Source: an uncultured Lentisphaeria bacterium
GTDB lineage: Bacteria > Verrucomicrobiota > Lentisphaeria > Victivallales > Victivallaceae
Length of the DNA stretch: 64,000 bases
Direction of reading: 5' to 3'
Assembly (NCBI GenBank): GCA_903863035.1
Contig: CAIPAT010000464.1
Location: 23,413-87,412 of the forward strand
A program made the position numbers and the translations under genes. The notes beneath the pieces are model-generated. The model searched no databases and was not told where the DNA came from. It saw nothing but the letters and a program-made list of their open reading frames with translations. Below are positions 18,115 to 27,959 of the stretch, in pieces; position 1 is the first letter of the stretch, and every line of letters begins with the position of its first letter.

Positions 18115-19170
18115 CTATTGCAATTGAGCTATTTTCTTTTCGACCGCAGATATTTCTTCACGAGTATTGCATTTTACGGCAACAATAAATTTACCGGTTG
18201 CCCAGCGGTCCGCCTCCTTGAGGAACTCCGCCGCCAGGGCAATAAACTGAATCGGCAGTTTACGCGAAGAAATAATGATTTCCTCTTCCATTTCCAGACC
18301 AAGATGTTTTGTGTTGAAATCGCGGTTCAAGAACTGCACCGAAAGTTCTGGTATTGATGCCCAGTTGTCAATCTGGTGTCTTCCCAGTTCATGATGATGC
18401 AGATATCCGCCACCCCAGGACTTAACAATCTGCCCGGTGTATCGGATTCCAAATTTGGCGAGATGTTCGGGAGAAATCATGTCTCCGGCATCACAGGAAA
18501 GATAGTTCCCGGCCGGAATCCACATGCCGGCCAATGCACAGCCGGGCAGCGGAAAATTACGCATAGTGCTGGCGTGCAAATATGTTTCCAGCTCAACAAT
18601 CGCCCCGGTGCAACGCCGCAGCAGTTCGTGCAGTTCTTCCTGATATAATTCCAGGTCAAGAAATAAATCATTGCCCCGATACTGATTGGCCATATCCAGC
18701 GGGTCGAAGTGCGTAAACGGCAGAATTCCGTAGCTGCCATCGTAATCTTCCAGAAAGGCTTCCAATATCCAGCGCTGCGCCTTGAACCATGGATTCTCCG
18801 GATCAAAGCAGACGCGGCTGATACTGGCATCGCTCCAGTCAAATTGCATAGCCGTCAGATAATTGGTCTCTGCTTCGAGGGTCAAATCTGAATCCTTCAG
18901 CAACGCCGCAGCCACCATCCCGGTACCGGCAAGCACCTGAATTGAAGGGATGAAATCGTCCTGAAATCCTTCCGAAAGCTTCCAGTATTCCCTGAAAAAC
19001 GCCAGTTTGCGGCGGGCATAAGCTTTTACCGGCGCTTCGTTCTTCCAATCTACACCGGTCAATTTAGGCATGCGTTCAAAAATATCGGAATCCGGGACTA
19101 TATGAACCATAAGCCCATTCCTGCATTGGTAGAAGTCTTTATAATTTTCAATTTTCTTTAAAATATTCAT
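18115..19170 (-). CDS. Uroporphyrinogen decarboxylase-superfamily protein (divergent)
   Basis: The 351-residue protein follows the UroD/MtaA plan: an SCDAGDMISPEHLAKF segment (compare EPFISPE in methyltransferases) followed by GGGYLHHHELGRH and a terminal helix. Where corrinoid methyltransferases have a zinc-binding H-x-C-G, this one has HHELGRH, so metal chemistry may differ or be lost. A late cysteine (VKCNTRE) could be the distal ligand. Decarboxylation of porphyrins is unlikely in this context; methyl transfer is the usual guess for such paralogues. The gene sits 8 bp after the GH36 gene. Confidence 0.7.
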   Translation of the reverse strand: MNILKKIENYKDFYQCRNGLMVHIVPDSDIFERMPKLTGVDWKNEAPVKAYARRKLAFFREYWKLSEGFQDDFIPSIQVLAGTGMVAAALLKDSDLTLEAETNYLTAMQFDWSDASISRVCFDPENPWFKAQRWILEAFLEDYDGSYGILPFTHFDPLDMANQYRGNDLFLDLELYQEELHELLRRCTGAIVELETYLHASTMRNFPLPGCALAGMWIPAGNYLSCDAGDMISPEHLAKFGIRYTGQIVKSWGGGYLHHHELGRHQIDNWASIPELSVQFLNRDFNTKHLGLEMEEEIIISSRKLPIQFIALAAEFLKEADRWATGKFIVAVKCNTREEISAVEKKIAQLQ

Positions 19171-19178
19171 AATTGCAC

Positions 19179-20960
19179 CTATGCTTTGACCAGCCAGGCC
19201 GCATTGCTTCCCTGGATGGTTATTTTCAATGTTTCGCCGGTAACAACCGCTTTGTTTCCAGACCAGACGTCAATCCAATCCGCGGCTTCGCGCAACCGGG
19301 GATAGCGTACCAGCGGGAAAATCAATTCCCGTGTTTTGTCATCCCAGTTGATGATTGCCAGCGCCGGCTTTTCTCCATCGCGCATCCAAAGTTCAGGCAG
19401 CGGATTATCCATCATATCAAGCGGTTGTGCAGCATTACTGGAGTGATGTTCAATGGCTTTGCGCAAAAGCAGAAGCCCGTCCGGATTCAGCTTGTCGAGA
19501 TGGTCGGCCAGCGTCAAAGCGCCACCAGCCATCGCCACCAGAGTTGCCCAGATGCAAGGTTCTCCGACAGAATTCCACACCGGACCGGTCCGCGAACCGA
19601 ACATATCCGCGATATTAACCGGATGGAACGGATTGAGCTGTTTGTCCCCGGATGTGGCTTTGCCGCGAACCATCAGAAAATCCGGATCATTGCGGAACAG
19701 GCGGTTGTTCATCCAGTATCGTCCTGCCAGAAACGGCGCCAGCAGTTTTACGGTGGAGTGATAAGTGGAAATATCTCCGCCGATACGCATGGCGTCCACA
19801 ATGCCGATTCCGGCCTCCGGTGGACAGCCGCATCCCAGTAAATAACTACCGTCGCCAATAGCGTTACGGATGATTTCCAGGCCGCGCCGCACAATTCCCA
19901 TACGCCCAATTTTTTCGTCATGGAATTTTCTTTCCGAGGCTTTTGAATGCGTAATCAGATAATGGAGAAAATCCAGTTTGAAATAACGGAAGCCTTCGGT
20001 GTAAAGATTGTGAAATGTGTTGAAAATAAACTTCTCTCCGGCTGGAGAAGTTGGATCAACCCAGCCGGTGCCGCCGCCCGCCCAGTCATCAAGTACGACA
20101 TCGCCTTTTAGATCGGCCGCCAGAATTTCCGGAGTTCGCATGAACGTGTTGGTATGATAGCTCACTTCGTAAGGCGAAACCCAGATGCCCGGTGTAAGTC
20201 CCGCTTCACGTATCAACCCGGCTGCTTCGGCCATACCGCCAGGGAAACGTCCGTTGGCCCGCCAGTCGCCAAAATTGATATACCACCCCATATCAATGAC
20301 CACGTTTTTGACCGGTTGCGCAGCGGTTTTATTATATTGTTGAATTGCCGCAAGATTGTCTTTTAAATCACTAAGCTCAAAACCTGAAAAGTAATAGTCC
20401 CAGCTGTTCCATGACAATTCAACTTCCGGCAGATGACGCCCCGGAGTCAATACCGCGCAGCGTTTGCCGAACTCTTCCAGCAGTAAAATCGGATCGGCAC
20501 CTGATAGATGCAGCAAATTGTCGGAAATAAGTGTTTCGCCGGCTTCGATCTGCCGGTCAAATTTGGAAACCGCCTCGAAAATTCCGTTTCTTACCCGCAG
20601 TTCACTGCGGTGATTGACCGGCGTCAGAAAACCGAAAAAATGGAAATTACGTCTTTCTGAATCGCCGATGATGGTCCACCAGTGACTTACCGGTTCCGGC
20701 GTTTTGGGCAGGCGTTTAGCCGGATCAATCCAGGTCAGGCCTGCCGAGCCGTTGTTGATGTTTTCTGAGTTGACAAAAAGCCGCATTGATTCCGGATTGC
20801 CCAGGACACTCAAACTCTGGCGGAAGACTACCAGTTCAACATCATGATTATTGCAGGAGCTCTGCCAGATAATTTGACGGGTATCTTTTTCAGTCAGAAG
20901 CTTAACACCTTCTGATTCAAATTTGCCGCCGGTCATAATTCCATAAGAGTTCATATCCAT
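19179..20960 (-). CDS. GH36-type alpha-galactosidase-like glycosidase
   Basis: The 593-residue protein has an N-terminal beta-sandwich and a melibiase-type barrel starting near VVIDMGWYINFGDW. The nucleophile block YFKLDFLHY puts Asp at about 330; the general acid/base block is AMRIGGDIS with Asp near 396, replacing the RCGPD form of classic GH36 enzymes. GIWVSPYEV and GCGCPPEAG are further clan-D signatures. No signal peptide: it should act on imported alpha-linked oligosaccharides. It is in the middle of the operon, 17 bp after a UroD-like gene. Confidence 0.83.
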   Translation of the reverse strand: MDMNSYGIMTGGKFESEGVKLLTEKDTRQIIWQSSCNNHDVELVVFRQSLSVLGNPESMRLFVNSENINNGSAGLTWIDPAKRLPKTPEPVSHWWTIIGDSERRNFHFFGFLTPVNHRSELRVRNGIFEAVSKFDRQIEAGETLISDNLLHLSGADPILLLEEFGKRCAVLTPGRHLPEVELSWNSWDYYFSGFELSDLKDNLAAIQQYNKTAAQPVKNVVIDMGWYINFGDWRANGRFPGGMAEAAGLIREAGLTPGIWVSPYEVSYHTNTFMRTPEILAADLKGDVVLDDWAGGGTGWVDPTSPAGEKFIFNTFHNLYTEGFRYFKLDFLHYLITHSKASERKFHDEKIGRMGIVRRGLEIIRNAIGDGSYLLGCGCPPEAGIGIVDAMRIGGDISTYHSTVKLLAPFLAGRYWMNNRLFRNDPDFLMVRGKATSGDKQLNPFHPVNIADMFGSRTGPVWNSVGEPCIWATLVAMAGGALTLADHLDKLNPDGLLLLRKAIEHHSSNAAQPLDMMDNPLPELWMRDGEKPALAIINWDDKTRELIFPLVRYPRLREAADWIDVWSGNKAVVTGETLKITIQGSNAAWLVKA

Positions 20961-20977
20961 GTCTTATTATTTCCTGA

Positions 20978-22078
20978 TTAATGTGAATAAATATTTACAG
21001 CTTCAACCATTGCCCGGATATTTTCAGGTGGAGTGCCGGTCAGTATTGAACAGGCTCCACCCATTAAGTGACGATAGCCTTTAACTGCATTAAGCACATT
21101 GAGCGTTTGTTGTCTTATTTCCGCCGGTGTCGCTTTCTGCAGGAACTCAAGACGCAAGTTCCCCTTCATAATAATATCTTTCGAAAGCTCACTCCTGAAC
21201 GCCGCAAGATCATCAATGTCGCCGACCGGAGATGAATCCATACCCTCGAGAATATGCGGCTTTATGGATTGATAAAATCCTTTTTCGAACAATCCCTTCA
21301 TTTTTCCACATTCGTGCAAATAAAGGTATCCTCCAGATTTATCGCACAAGTCCCGATAACCTTTGCAGTACGGCAATGCGTATTCCATGAGCAAATCAGG
21401 GCCGATTATGCCGTGGGTTGCGGTGAAAAACAGCTTCACCCCGGCCTCCAGTCCCATTTGTATCATTTTACAGCCGATTAGATATGCACCATCAAATATT
21501 TCACGCATCTTGTCAGGATGGTCAAACAGATCATAAATCAAGCGTGAGTCTTCTGTAAACCCGAACAAGAGATGCGGCAGCGGGACATTGAAATAAACCA
21601 CCGCCCTGTCGCCTATCTGAGTGACAAACTGCCTCAACTTCTCTTTGGATGCCTGATATTTGGATTCAAAATTTTCATATAAAGAAGGCAGTATTTCATA
21701 ACCGTTTTTCTCATCAATCAAATATTTCGACATGCCATTGGCGGGGCCTCTGACGATTTCCTCATATAAGTGCTCATTGCCCCCAGGATACAACCTTCGC
21801 CAGACTTCTTCATTCCCCCCGGATTTAAACAATTCCCAATGACTGCCAAAAACATGCAAGTCTCCGCAAAGCACACATATAATCGGCACTATTCCGGCAG
21901 CGTCACTGTAATCCAGAATATCTTCGACCGCGTGTTCATCGAAAATAGTCAAGGGGATCTGCGCCCTTCCTTTCCATTGGCTCGCCACGTAAGTTCCAAA
22001 AATGGGAGCTGTCAGAGTCATGGGTGATTCAGCAGCCCCTGACATAAAGGCATAGAATTTATCTCTATTTGAATTCAT
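20978..22078 (-). CDS. UroD-superfamily methyltransferase-like protein with intact zinc motif
   Basis: The 366-residue protein carries FTATHGIIGPDLLMEYALPYC and YLYLHECGKM: the H-x-C-G of zinc-dependent MtaA/CmuA-type methyltransferases. A third ligand candidate is the Cys of GGACSILTGTPPENI near the C-terminus. The gene overlaps the GH28 gene by 14 bp and has GGGGGGAAAG right before its ATG, indicating translational coupling. Known relatives transfer methyl groups between corrinoid proteins and thiols; no corrinoid protein is encoded nearby, so acceptor and donor remain open. Confidence 0.82.
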   Translation of the reverse strand: MNSNRDKFYAFMSGAAESPMTLTAPIFGTYVASQWKGRAQIPLTIFDEHAVEDILDYSDAAGIVPIICVLCGDLHVFGSHWELFKSGGNEEVWRRLYPGGNEHLYEEIVRGPANGMSKYLIDEKNGYEILPSLYENFESKYQASKEKLRQFVTQIGDRAVVYFNVPLPHLLFGFTEDSRLIYDLFDHPDKMREIFDGAYLIGCKMIQMGLEAGVKLFFTATHGIIGPDLLMEYALPYCKGYRDLCDKSGGYLYLHECGKMKGLFEKGFYQSIKPHILEGMDSSPVGDIDDLAAFRSELSKDIIMKGNLRLEFLQKATPAEIRQQTLNVLNAVKGYRHLMGGACSILTGTPPENIRAMVEAVNIYSH

Positions 22079-23501
22079 CTTTCCCCCCTGTGAATTCCGT
22101 TACAAATTCATCCCGGACATCTCCGGGACTGGATGTTTCACAATTGGTGAATTTTACATTATGCGCATTCCGGATATACCAGCCGTAGGCCGGCAGCTCC
22201 ACCCCGAATACTTCCGGCTTGGGGTAGGCTTCAGGTTTATCTTCAATGGGCACAGGTGTGAATTCTTTCAGCGGATTGCTCTTCTCAATATAGACATTGG
22301 AAAGGCGGATGTTTTCAATTGCGCTCTCTTTCTGTCCGGCAATCAGACAAGGCTTATTGCTGTTTACGGCGCTTAGATTGCTTATAGACACATTTCTTAT
22401 CTTTCCGGCGACAGGAGCTCTTGCCTCACCCTGGAAGCGGGTTCGCTTGCCGCCGATGATGTAAACTGGACAGGAGATGTTGCGCATAACCACATTATTG
22501 ACCGAGACATTTTCAATATTCCCGCCGTCCATGGAATTAAAATTGATCCCGCCATGGCCGCCGCCGTCTCTGATATCCCTGTCATGATTATATATCACCA
22601 GATTGCTGATGGCGATGTCCTTGAAGTCGCCCCAGCTTTCCGTGCCGATTTTTATGGCGTTGCAGTTAGTCCTGATCGTGCAATTAGCGACGACAACATT
22701 CCTGACCGGTCTTTGGATGTTGACGTTTTTCATGCAGATGGCGTCGTCGGCGCACTGAATGTCACAGTTGACGATTCTGACGTTTGAGCAGGCGGAGATA
22801 TCAATCCCGTCGGCATTTGGGGCTCCGAAGTTGTCGATCTGTATTCCATCAACCAAAATTCCTTCGGATTCGTGAAAAAGCAGAGTCCAATAGGCGGAAT
22901 CGACGATTTTGATCTCTTTCACGGTCACGTTCCGGCAATTCTTGAACACAAACATTTCCTTAGGTCGCACCAGCGGGATGGTTCGTTCGCTTTCCAGCCA
23001 GGGAAAACTCCAGGCTTGTCCCTGAAACGAAATCTGCCCCTTGCCGGTAATCGAGAAATTGTCCGAATCTTTGGCCGATATGAGGCGATGAATGAACCGG
23101 CTTGGATCGTCCTTTTGAAAATCGCAGGAGCCGGCGCAATAATCGGAGATCAAATTCCAGCATTCCTTTGGCTCTCCGTAGTAGTCTTTCAGTTCCGTGC
23201 TGCCCCAGAGATTGGCTCCGTTCTCAAGGTGCAGTTCGACATTGCTCCGCATAACCAGCGGCGTGATCAGGTAATTGCCGGCCGGCACCACCACAGTGCC
23301 GCCGCCATTTTTGAATGCCGTGTCAATCGCCGCCTGAATCCCCGGCGAATCGCATTTCCCGGCGCCATGATAGATATCCCGATGCCACCCCTTGGGAAAA
23401 TGGTGGTCGAGATGATCGATGAGCTTCAGAGTTAACCGCTCTTTGATAACCGCAAACCCTTCGGCTCCGAACTCCTGAACATCAAAATATATATTTTTCA
23501 T
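22065..23501 (-). CDS. GH28 polygalacturonase-like glycosidase
   Basis: The 478-residue right-handed beta-helix protein begins with the typical GDGxxDDTxAIQ-like segment (here CDSPGIQAAIDTAFKNGGGTVVVPAG). Catalytic-region blocks are NADGIDISAC, CADDAICMKN and NAIKIGTES, corresponding to NTDG, GDD and RIK of GH28; the GHG block is replaced by GTESWGDF. No signal peptide, so it probably trims imported uronic-acid-containing oligomers. Its start overlaps the stop of the oxidoreductase gene (ATGA), and its end overlaps the UroD-like gene. Confidence 0.85.
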   Translation of the reverse strand: MKNIYFDVQEFGAEGFAVIKERLTLKLIDHLDHHFPKGWHRDIYHGAGKCDSPGIQAAIDTAFKNGGGTVVVPAGNYLITPLVMRSNVELHLENGANLWGSTELKDYYGEPKECWNLISDYCAGSCDFQKDDPSRFIHRLISAKDSDNFSITGKGQISFQGQAWSFPWLESERTIPLVRPKEMFVFKNCRNVTVKEIKIVDSAYWTLLFHESEGILVDGIQIDNFGAPNADGIDISACSNVRIVNCDIQCADDAICMKNVNIQRPVRNVVVANCTIRTNCNAIKIGTESWGDFKDIAISNLVIYNHDRDIRDGGGHGGINFNSMDGGNIENVSVNNVVMRNISCPVYIIGGKRTRFQGEARAPVAGKIRNVSISNLSAVNSNKPCLIAGQKESAIENIRLSNVYIEKSNPLKEFTPVPIEDKPEAYPKPEVFGVELPAYGWYIRNAHNVKFTNCETSSPGDVRDEFVTEFTGGKDEFK

Positions 23502-24574
23502 TTTCTTAAATCCGGTATTTCCACCGGAGTTCCATTTTTTATGGATTCCATTGCTTTGATAACACCAAGCGCACTATGCGCGCCGCTCCATGCCGGAGTC
23601 AGGCTTTTTGCTTTGCCTTCAATACAATCTATCAGATGATTGATTTCAGCTGCAAACGGATGGCCGGCACCGGTCATTTCAGACGGCCAGCCTAAAATTT
23701 CTTTTTCCGCATAAAAATCATGATAATCCGGCTGCTTTTTCCAGCCGTTCTGCTGGTCGTGGTAAATGAGTTTGCCGTCGCGGATTGTTCCTTTGGTTCC
23801 GTAAATTTCCAGTGCCATTGACGGACGCCACGGGGAAACCGCGCCAAAAGTCGAGGATACCATGGCGGTGACCCCGTTCCCAAGGCTGAATGCCGCCGAC
23901 ACCATCGAGGAATGCTGGTATTCCGTCATCAGCGGCGCGGATTCCTGCGCATAAACTTTCACGGCTTCCTGTCCGGTGAGGAAACGCACCATGTCAAAGG
24001 CATGAACGCCACCGTCCAGCATGCCGCGGCTGTCTGCGGAAAGCCGCCAGCGTTTGTCAGCGCCAAATTCCATCTCTTTTATCCAGTAGTGCATATAACC
24101 GGTCACATAGTCGATTTTGATATGGCGGATTTCGCCGATTCTGCCGGAGTCAATAATCTCCTTTACTGCCTTGTAGCAGCGCTCCATGCGGTAGCATTGC
24201 GCGACATAAGTTGTCAATTCCGGATGCCTGGCCGCTGCCGCCGCCATGTTCGATACCTCTTTTTCCGTCAATGCAAATGGTTTCTGGATGGACACATGCT
24301 TGCCGTTTTCCAGTGCCGCGACAAACGGCCCCTCATGCAGATGGTTTGGCGTCTGAATGATCACAGCGTCAACGTCTTTGCGGCCAATCGCCGCTTGCCA
24401 GTCGACAGTATAGTCGGCATGAAAGCCGGCTTGTTCCATAATTTTTTCCGCAAGTTCTTGCTTGAGATCGCAGATGACTGCAATTTCGCCACGGGCATGT
24501 GCGGCAAGCTCTTTCGCCACCATACCGCCGACGCCGCCCAGCCCGAGCAGCGCGAAACGTATTTTCTTTGACAT
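23498..24574 (-). CDS. Gfo/Idh/MocA-family NAD(P)-dependent oxidoreductase
   Basis: The 358-residue protein has an N-terminal Rossmann fold (FALLGLGGVGG, then ICDLKQE) and the loop HVSIQKPFALT, the usual EKP lysine motif with Gln before Lys. The C-terminal alpha/beta domain carries DGGVHAFDMVRFLTG, with the catalytic Asp-x-x-x-His pattern. Members oxidise or reduce hydroxyls of sugars, inositols or their derivatives. ATAAAG precedes the ATG; the stop overlaps the GH28 start. Confidence 0.9.
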   Translation of the reverse strand: MSKKIRFALLGLGGVGGMVAKELAAHARGEIAVICDLKQELAEKIMEQAGFHADYTVDWQAAIGRKDVDAVIIQTPNHLHEGPFVAALENGKHVSIQKPFALTEKEVSNMAAAAARHPELTTYVAQCYRMERCYKAVKEIIDSGRIGEIRHIKIDYVTGYMHYWIKEMEFGADKRWRLSADSRGMLDGGVHAFDMVRFLTGQEAVKVYAQESAPLMTEYQHSSMVSAAFSLGNGVTAMVSSTFGAVSPWRPSMALEIYGTKGTIRDGKLIYHDQQNGWKKQPDYHDFYAEKEILGWPSEMTGAGHPFAAEINHLIDCIEGKAKSLTPAWSGAHSALGVIKAMESIKNGTPVEIPDLRK

Positions 24575-24589
24575 GTCTTTATTCCTTTG

Positions 24590-25639
24590 CTAGAACATTT
24601 TAAAAAACGGATCTTTGTGAATAAGATGATTTTTATTGGTAATGATTTCTTTAATACCCAAATTGTAGATATTTATGTCATTGCCCAACGCAGCATCCAG
24701 GATTTTTTCCACATTGTTCAAATGCGGCTGTGAGAAGTTGAATCCGTGATATCCTTTGCCGATTTTATTCAGAGAGCTGACAAAATGATCTACTTTGCCG
24801 CAGGAATGAATAATTCCTCCGTAAGTATTCAAAAGTTCTTTGTCATGTTCCAGTATGAATTCCTCATACTGCTCCACAGAAAAATTAACACATGAATCCA
24901 AGCTTAGACGCAATTTCCCCTTATGCAGCCAGCCGTAATGACAATTGTAATGTTCATCCGGTTTGACGATACGGAAATATTCATTTGCCGTCTCTTTGTA
25001 GGCATAAGTTATGAAGGTCAAAAATTCTTTTATAAACTTGGGCTCATCATAAAACACCAAGAATATTTCCGAACCGTAAAGAACTTCGGCAATGTCCAGA
25101 ACTCCTTGAAAATCGGGGTGATATATTCTAATATACTTATTTAATTTGGGGTGCTCCCCGAGCTTGTCCAGAAAGTATTTTGAACACTCAAAAACACTTC
25201 TGCCCTGTCCGGCATAAACATCTATACTTCCTTCAGATACGATTTTCCTTATTCTTGATGCCTCAATGTGCATGGCTCCAGGAAGCGTGTTATGCTTATC
25301 ATCCATAAGTATAAGCTCACAGCCAAGGATTGTCGGGATAATAGTCGAACCGTAATTCGCCCGGATCATAGGGATATTGCCGGAGGTTGATGTGATTAAA
25401 TCATTGACTCCCTTTAACTGGCTTAACAGCATCGATTCAAAACTGCCGTCCAGAATAGCCTCATTCACCGAAACAATTGGGAACTCAAGTTTGCTTTTCA
25501 ACACAGGATTGCGAACCGGATTGAAGATTCCCGCACTCCTGCCATCCGCAAAATCACGCCATAATTTTAAAATCCGTTCTTCCTCGCCCTCATTCAGCCG
25601 ATTCTCCAAATCCTCCAAAAACATATTAACCTTTGACAT
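24590..25639 (-). CDS. UroD-superfamily methyltransferase-like protein
   Basis: An earlier ATG (25648) directly abuts AAGGAGA, leaving no room for initiation; the in-frame ATG at 25639 (MSKVNMF) sits 9 bp from AAGGAG and is chosen, giving 349 residues. IIHSCGKVDHF supplies the zinc-type H-x-C-G, and SLDSCVNFSVEQYEEFI the preceding helix. The C-terminus (NHLIHKDPFFKMF) lacks the terminal Gly-Gly...Cys segment of relatives, so the third metal ligand may be missing. The gene is 20 bp after one oxidoreductase gene and 15 bp before another. Confidence 0.78.
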   Translation of the reverse strand: MSKVNMFLEDLENRLNEGEEERILKLWRDFADGRSAGIFNPVRNPVLKSKLEFPIVSVNEAILDGSFESMLLSQLKGVNDLITSTSGNIPMIRANYGSTIIPTILGCELILMDDKHNTLPGAMHIEASRIRKIVSEGSIDVYAGQGRSVFECSKYFLDKLGEHPKLNKYIRIYHPDFQGVLDIAEVLYGSEIFLVFYDEPKFIKEFLTFITYAYKETANEYFRIVKPDEHYNCHYGWLHKGKLRLSLDSCVNFSVEQYEEFILEHDKELLNTYGGIIHSCGKVDHFVSSLNKIGKGYHGFNFSQPHLNNVEKILDAALGNDINIYNLGIKEIITNKNHLIHKDPFFKMF

Positions 25640-25659
25640 TTCAAACATTCTCCTTGTCC

Positions 25660-26874
25660 TTAAAATCCCGGCATAAACAGCCGCATGGCGTTCAGATCGA
25701 TTATCTGGTTTTTTCGACGTGATTCCTCGGCGGCGATTGCAGGAAGAATGGCCTCAATGCCAGTATGCAAATCGGCATCGACCTTCAATTCGGCTCCGGA
25801 CAGAAGTTGAATAAACTCATTAGTTATGACCGAATCGCCACCGTGATGCGGGGAATCGTCATGTTCGACAGTTATCCGCTCCCAGTTACCTTTCATCGGA
25901 CGAACCGCCAGATAATCGTCGCCGATATCCCCGCAGATTTGACCGTCAGTGCCGCAAATATGGATGGTCCTGGTTGTCCGCGGCTGTCCCATTGCCACGG
26001 TAAATGTCGCGGTAATATTATTATTATAAATGAGATTAACCACTTGATGATCCGGAGTGTCCTTGTCTGAATTGAACACACACAGATCGTTATTGAATGG
26101 GATCAGCGGCGTTAAATAGACCTTGCTCCCCACGTTCAGGTAATATGGCTCCAGCGTCTCAGCAGAATAAAGACACTCATTCCGGAAACGGCAGTCTGAA
26201 CAACGCATGGCGGCATCTTCACGCGGGCGGAACAAAGTGCGTTCGGCAAAGGAAGATACTGATTTCACCGAGTCGCCGGCCAGCATATTCAGTATATCCA
26301 GATCATGGCTGCATTTTTCCAGGATAAACGAACCTGCGAGCCGGTCAAAGCGACGCCAGTTGCGAGTATAATTACTGGTCAGCGTCGGATCAAGATATTC
26401 CGCGGCGGCGATGCTTAAAACCTTGCCGATTCTGCCGGAATCAATAACTGTCTTTAGCTGCCGGTAAAATGCGGTGTAACGCAGCACAAAGCCGATCAAT
26501 ATTTTTGCTGCCGGATAAAGCTGTGCCTGATTCCATACCCTGGCCGCATCGGCCAGACTGGTTACGGCCGGCTTCTCGATCAAGGTAATCAAGTTCTGTT
26601 TCAGCGCCGGCAGAATGCTTTCGGTGTGGAGCATATTCGGGCTGGCAATAATTACCGCGTCAAGTTTGCCCTGCATTGCCTCCAGCATGGCCGGGCCCGA
26701 CTCGAAATCGCGGCAATCTTCTGTCACCGGATTGTTTTCCCGATAGATTCTGCGGGCGACCGGATTGGGATCGGCCAGCGCCGCCAGCGCCCAGTTGCCC
26801 GCCCAGTTTTCACGCATGTAATACAAGTATGAATCGGAACGCAGTCCGCAGCCGATGATTCCTAATCTTTTCAC
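25660..26874 (-). CDS. Gfo/Idh/MocA-family oxidoreductase
   Basis: The 404-residue protein starts with GTG (AAGGAAG 9 bp upstream; no better ATG). The Rossmann motif is RLGIIGCGLRSDSYL, followed by ADPNP, ASPNMLH and LIEKPAVTS, the conserved EKP. The C-terminal domain has EKCSHDLDILNMLAG. A Cys cluster, CSDCRFRNEC, near residue 235 is unusual for the family and could bind metal. Long Gfo/Idh/MocA proteins with an inserted Cys motif also occur with other glycan operons; substrate unknown. It lies 5 bp after the upstream UroD-like gene. Confidence 0.87.
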   Translation of the reverse strand: MKRLGIIGCGLRSDSYLYYMRENWAGNWALAALADPNPVARRIYRENNPVTEDCRDFESGPAMLEAMQGKLDAVIIASPNMLHTESILPALKQNLITLIEKPAVTSLADAARVWNQAQLYPAAKILIGFVLRYTAFYRQLKTVIDSGRIGKVLSIAAAEYLDPTLTSNYTRNWRRFDRLAGSFILEKCSHDLDILNMLAGDSVKSVSSFAERTLFRPREDAAMRCSDCRFRNECLYSAETLEPYYLNVGSKVYLTPLIPFNNDLCVFNSDKDTPDHQVVNLIYNNNITATFTVAMGQPRTTRTIHICGTDGQICGDIGDDYLAVRPMKGNWERITVEHDDSPHHGGDSVITNEFIQLLSGAELKVDADLHTGIEAILPAIAAEESRRKNQIIDLNAMRLFMPGF

Positions 26875-26879
26875 TTTAT

Positions 26880-27959
26880 TTAACTTCCTTCCTGCTCGTA
26901 ATCATTTATCGCATCCATGACATTGCACAAATCATCCAGTGTGTATGGAGCGCCATCCGAACTGACTAACAAGACAAACGGATGTTTTTGATACACATCG
27001 TGGGGTAGAAGCCGGCGCAGATTCCCCTTGATCTGCCCGGCGTTTTTACCAATCCATTCCAGAGAGCCGAAACGGCCGAGCACTGAACAGTCGGAGGGCA
27101 TTATTTTATAAATTTCCGGGAACGGGACATTTCCAATATCCGGCGGAGTCAGCGCATGTATGCCGTCCATTCCCGTTGACTTTATCAAAGGCAATAATTC
27201 ATGCAGCAGTCCGCACATGTGGACAATCGCCCGTTTATTGACAGCATGTGCCGCATCAACAAATTGTTTGACTTGAGGGACTCCGTATTTTGCATAGTAT
27301 TCCGGAGAAATAAGCGATGTCGAGGTATTTTCTCCCTGATAAAAAAAGTCGCATTCCGCATTTTGCATGAACTTATATTTTTGTGCCAGCAAACCCTGAT
27401 ATATGTTCATGCACTCTTCCATTTTATCGGGATAATCGTTCAGGAGATAATAAAAATTCATTACACCGAATTCGTATTGCAGGAACTGCTGGCATGCGCT
27501 TGCTGTATCTGTCTGGGCGGCAATCGCCATGAACGGTTCATGCCTTCTCTTATGATACGAATATCTTTCAGTTTCCGCTTCTATGCGTGTATCACGGAGA
27601 GTATTTATTAGAATATCCAGATCTGTTTCTGTTTTTATTCGGTGTTCTACAATTTCATTATTCATCCGCAATTCATGGAGGATGCCGTGAGTTGACTGAT
27701 ACTCGCGCTTGACAAATCCTCCATCGGTAGAGTCAGTGATTTTCAAGTTGTCATTGAAAACTTGAAAAGGACTGATCGGACAACAAAAGTTCAACCATCC
27801 AAGTCGATTATGCCCCAATTGCCAATATTCTTCATATCCCAGGCTTTTGGCCAATTCGACTATGCCTGGCAGCATGAAAGACCAAAGCAGCCTCTCAGAA
27901 GGTTTGCCCTGAACAAAACGCAAACTGTATTCCCGATTATTTTCAGCCGTTACATACAT
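26880..27959 (-). CDS. UroD-superfamily methyltransferase-like protein
   Basis: The 359-residue protein has ENTSTSLISPEYYAKY, the usual segment before the zinc site, and AIVHMCGLLHEL with H-x-C-G. LVSSDGAPYTLDDL stands at the position of the third ligand, Asp in place of Cys. The ATG follows GGAAAG inside the end of the previous gene, with 17 bp of overlap, so the two are coupled. Paired with its neighbours it suggests a methyl-transfer step in the same pathway as the glycosidases. Confidence 0.8.
   Translation of the reverse strand: MYVTAENNREYSLRFVQGKPSERLLWSFMLPGIVELAKSLGYEEYWQLGHNRLGWLNFCCPISPFQVFNDNLKITDSTDGGFVKREYQSTHGILHELRMNNEIVEHRIKTETDLDILINTLRDTRIEAETERYSYHKRRHEPFMAIAAQTDTASACQQFLQYEFGVMNFYYLLNDYPDKMEECMNIYQGLLAQKYKFMQNAECDFFYQGENTSTSLISPEYYAKYGVPQVKQFVDAAHAVNKRAIVHMCGLLHELLPLIKSTGMDGIHALTPPDIGNVPFPEIYKIMPSDCSVLGRFGSLEWIGKNAGQIKGNLRRLLPHDVYQKHPFVLLVSSDGAPYTLDDLCNVMDAINDYEQEGS

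Noticed and set aside
18115..27959. Haem biosynthesis genes (hemE) on the basis of UroD similarity
   Set aside because: Five divergent copies among glycosidases, several with zinc-type H-x-C-G motifs, do not fit uroporphyrinogen decarboxylase.
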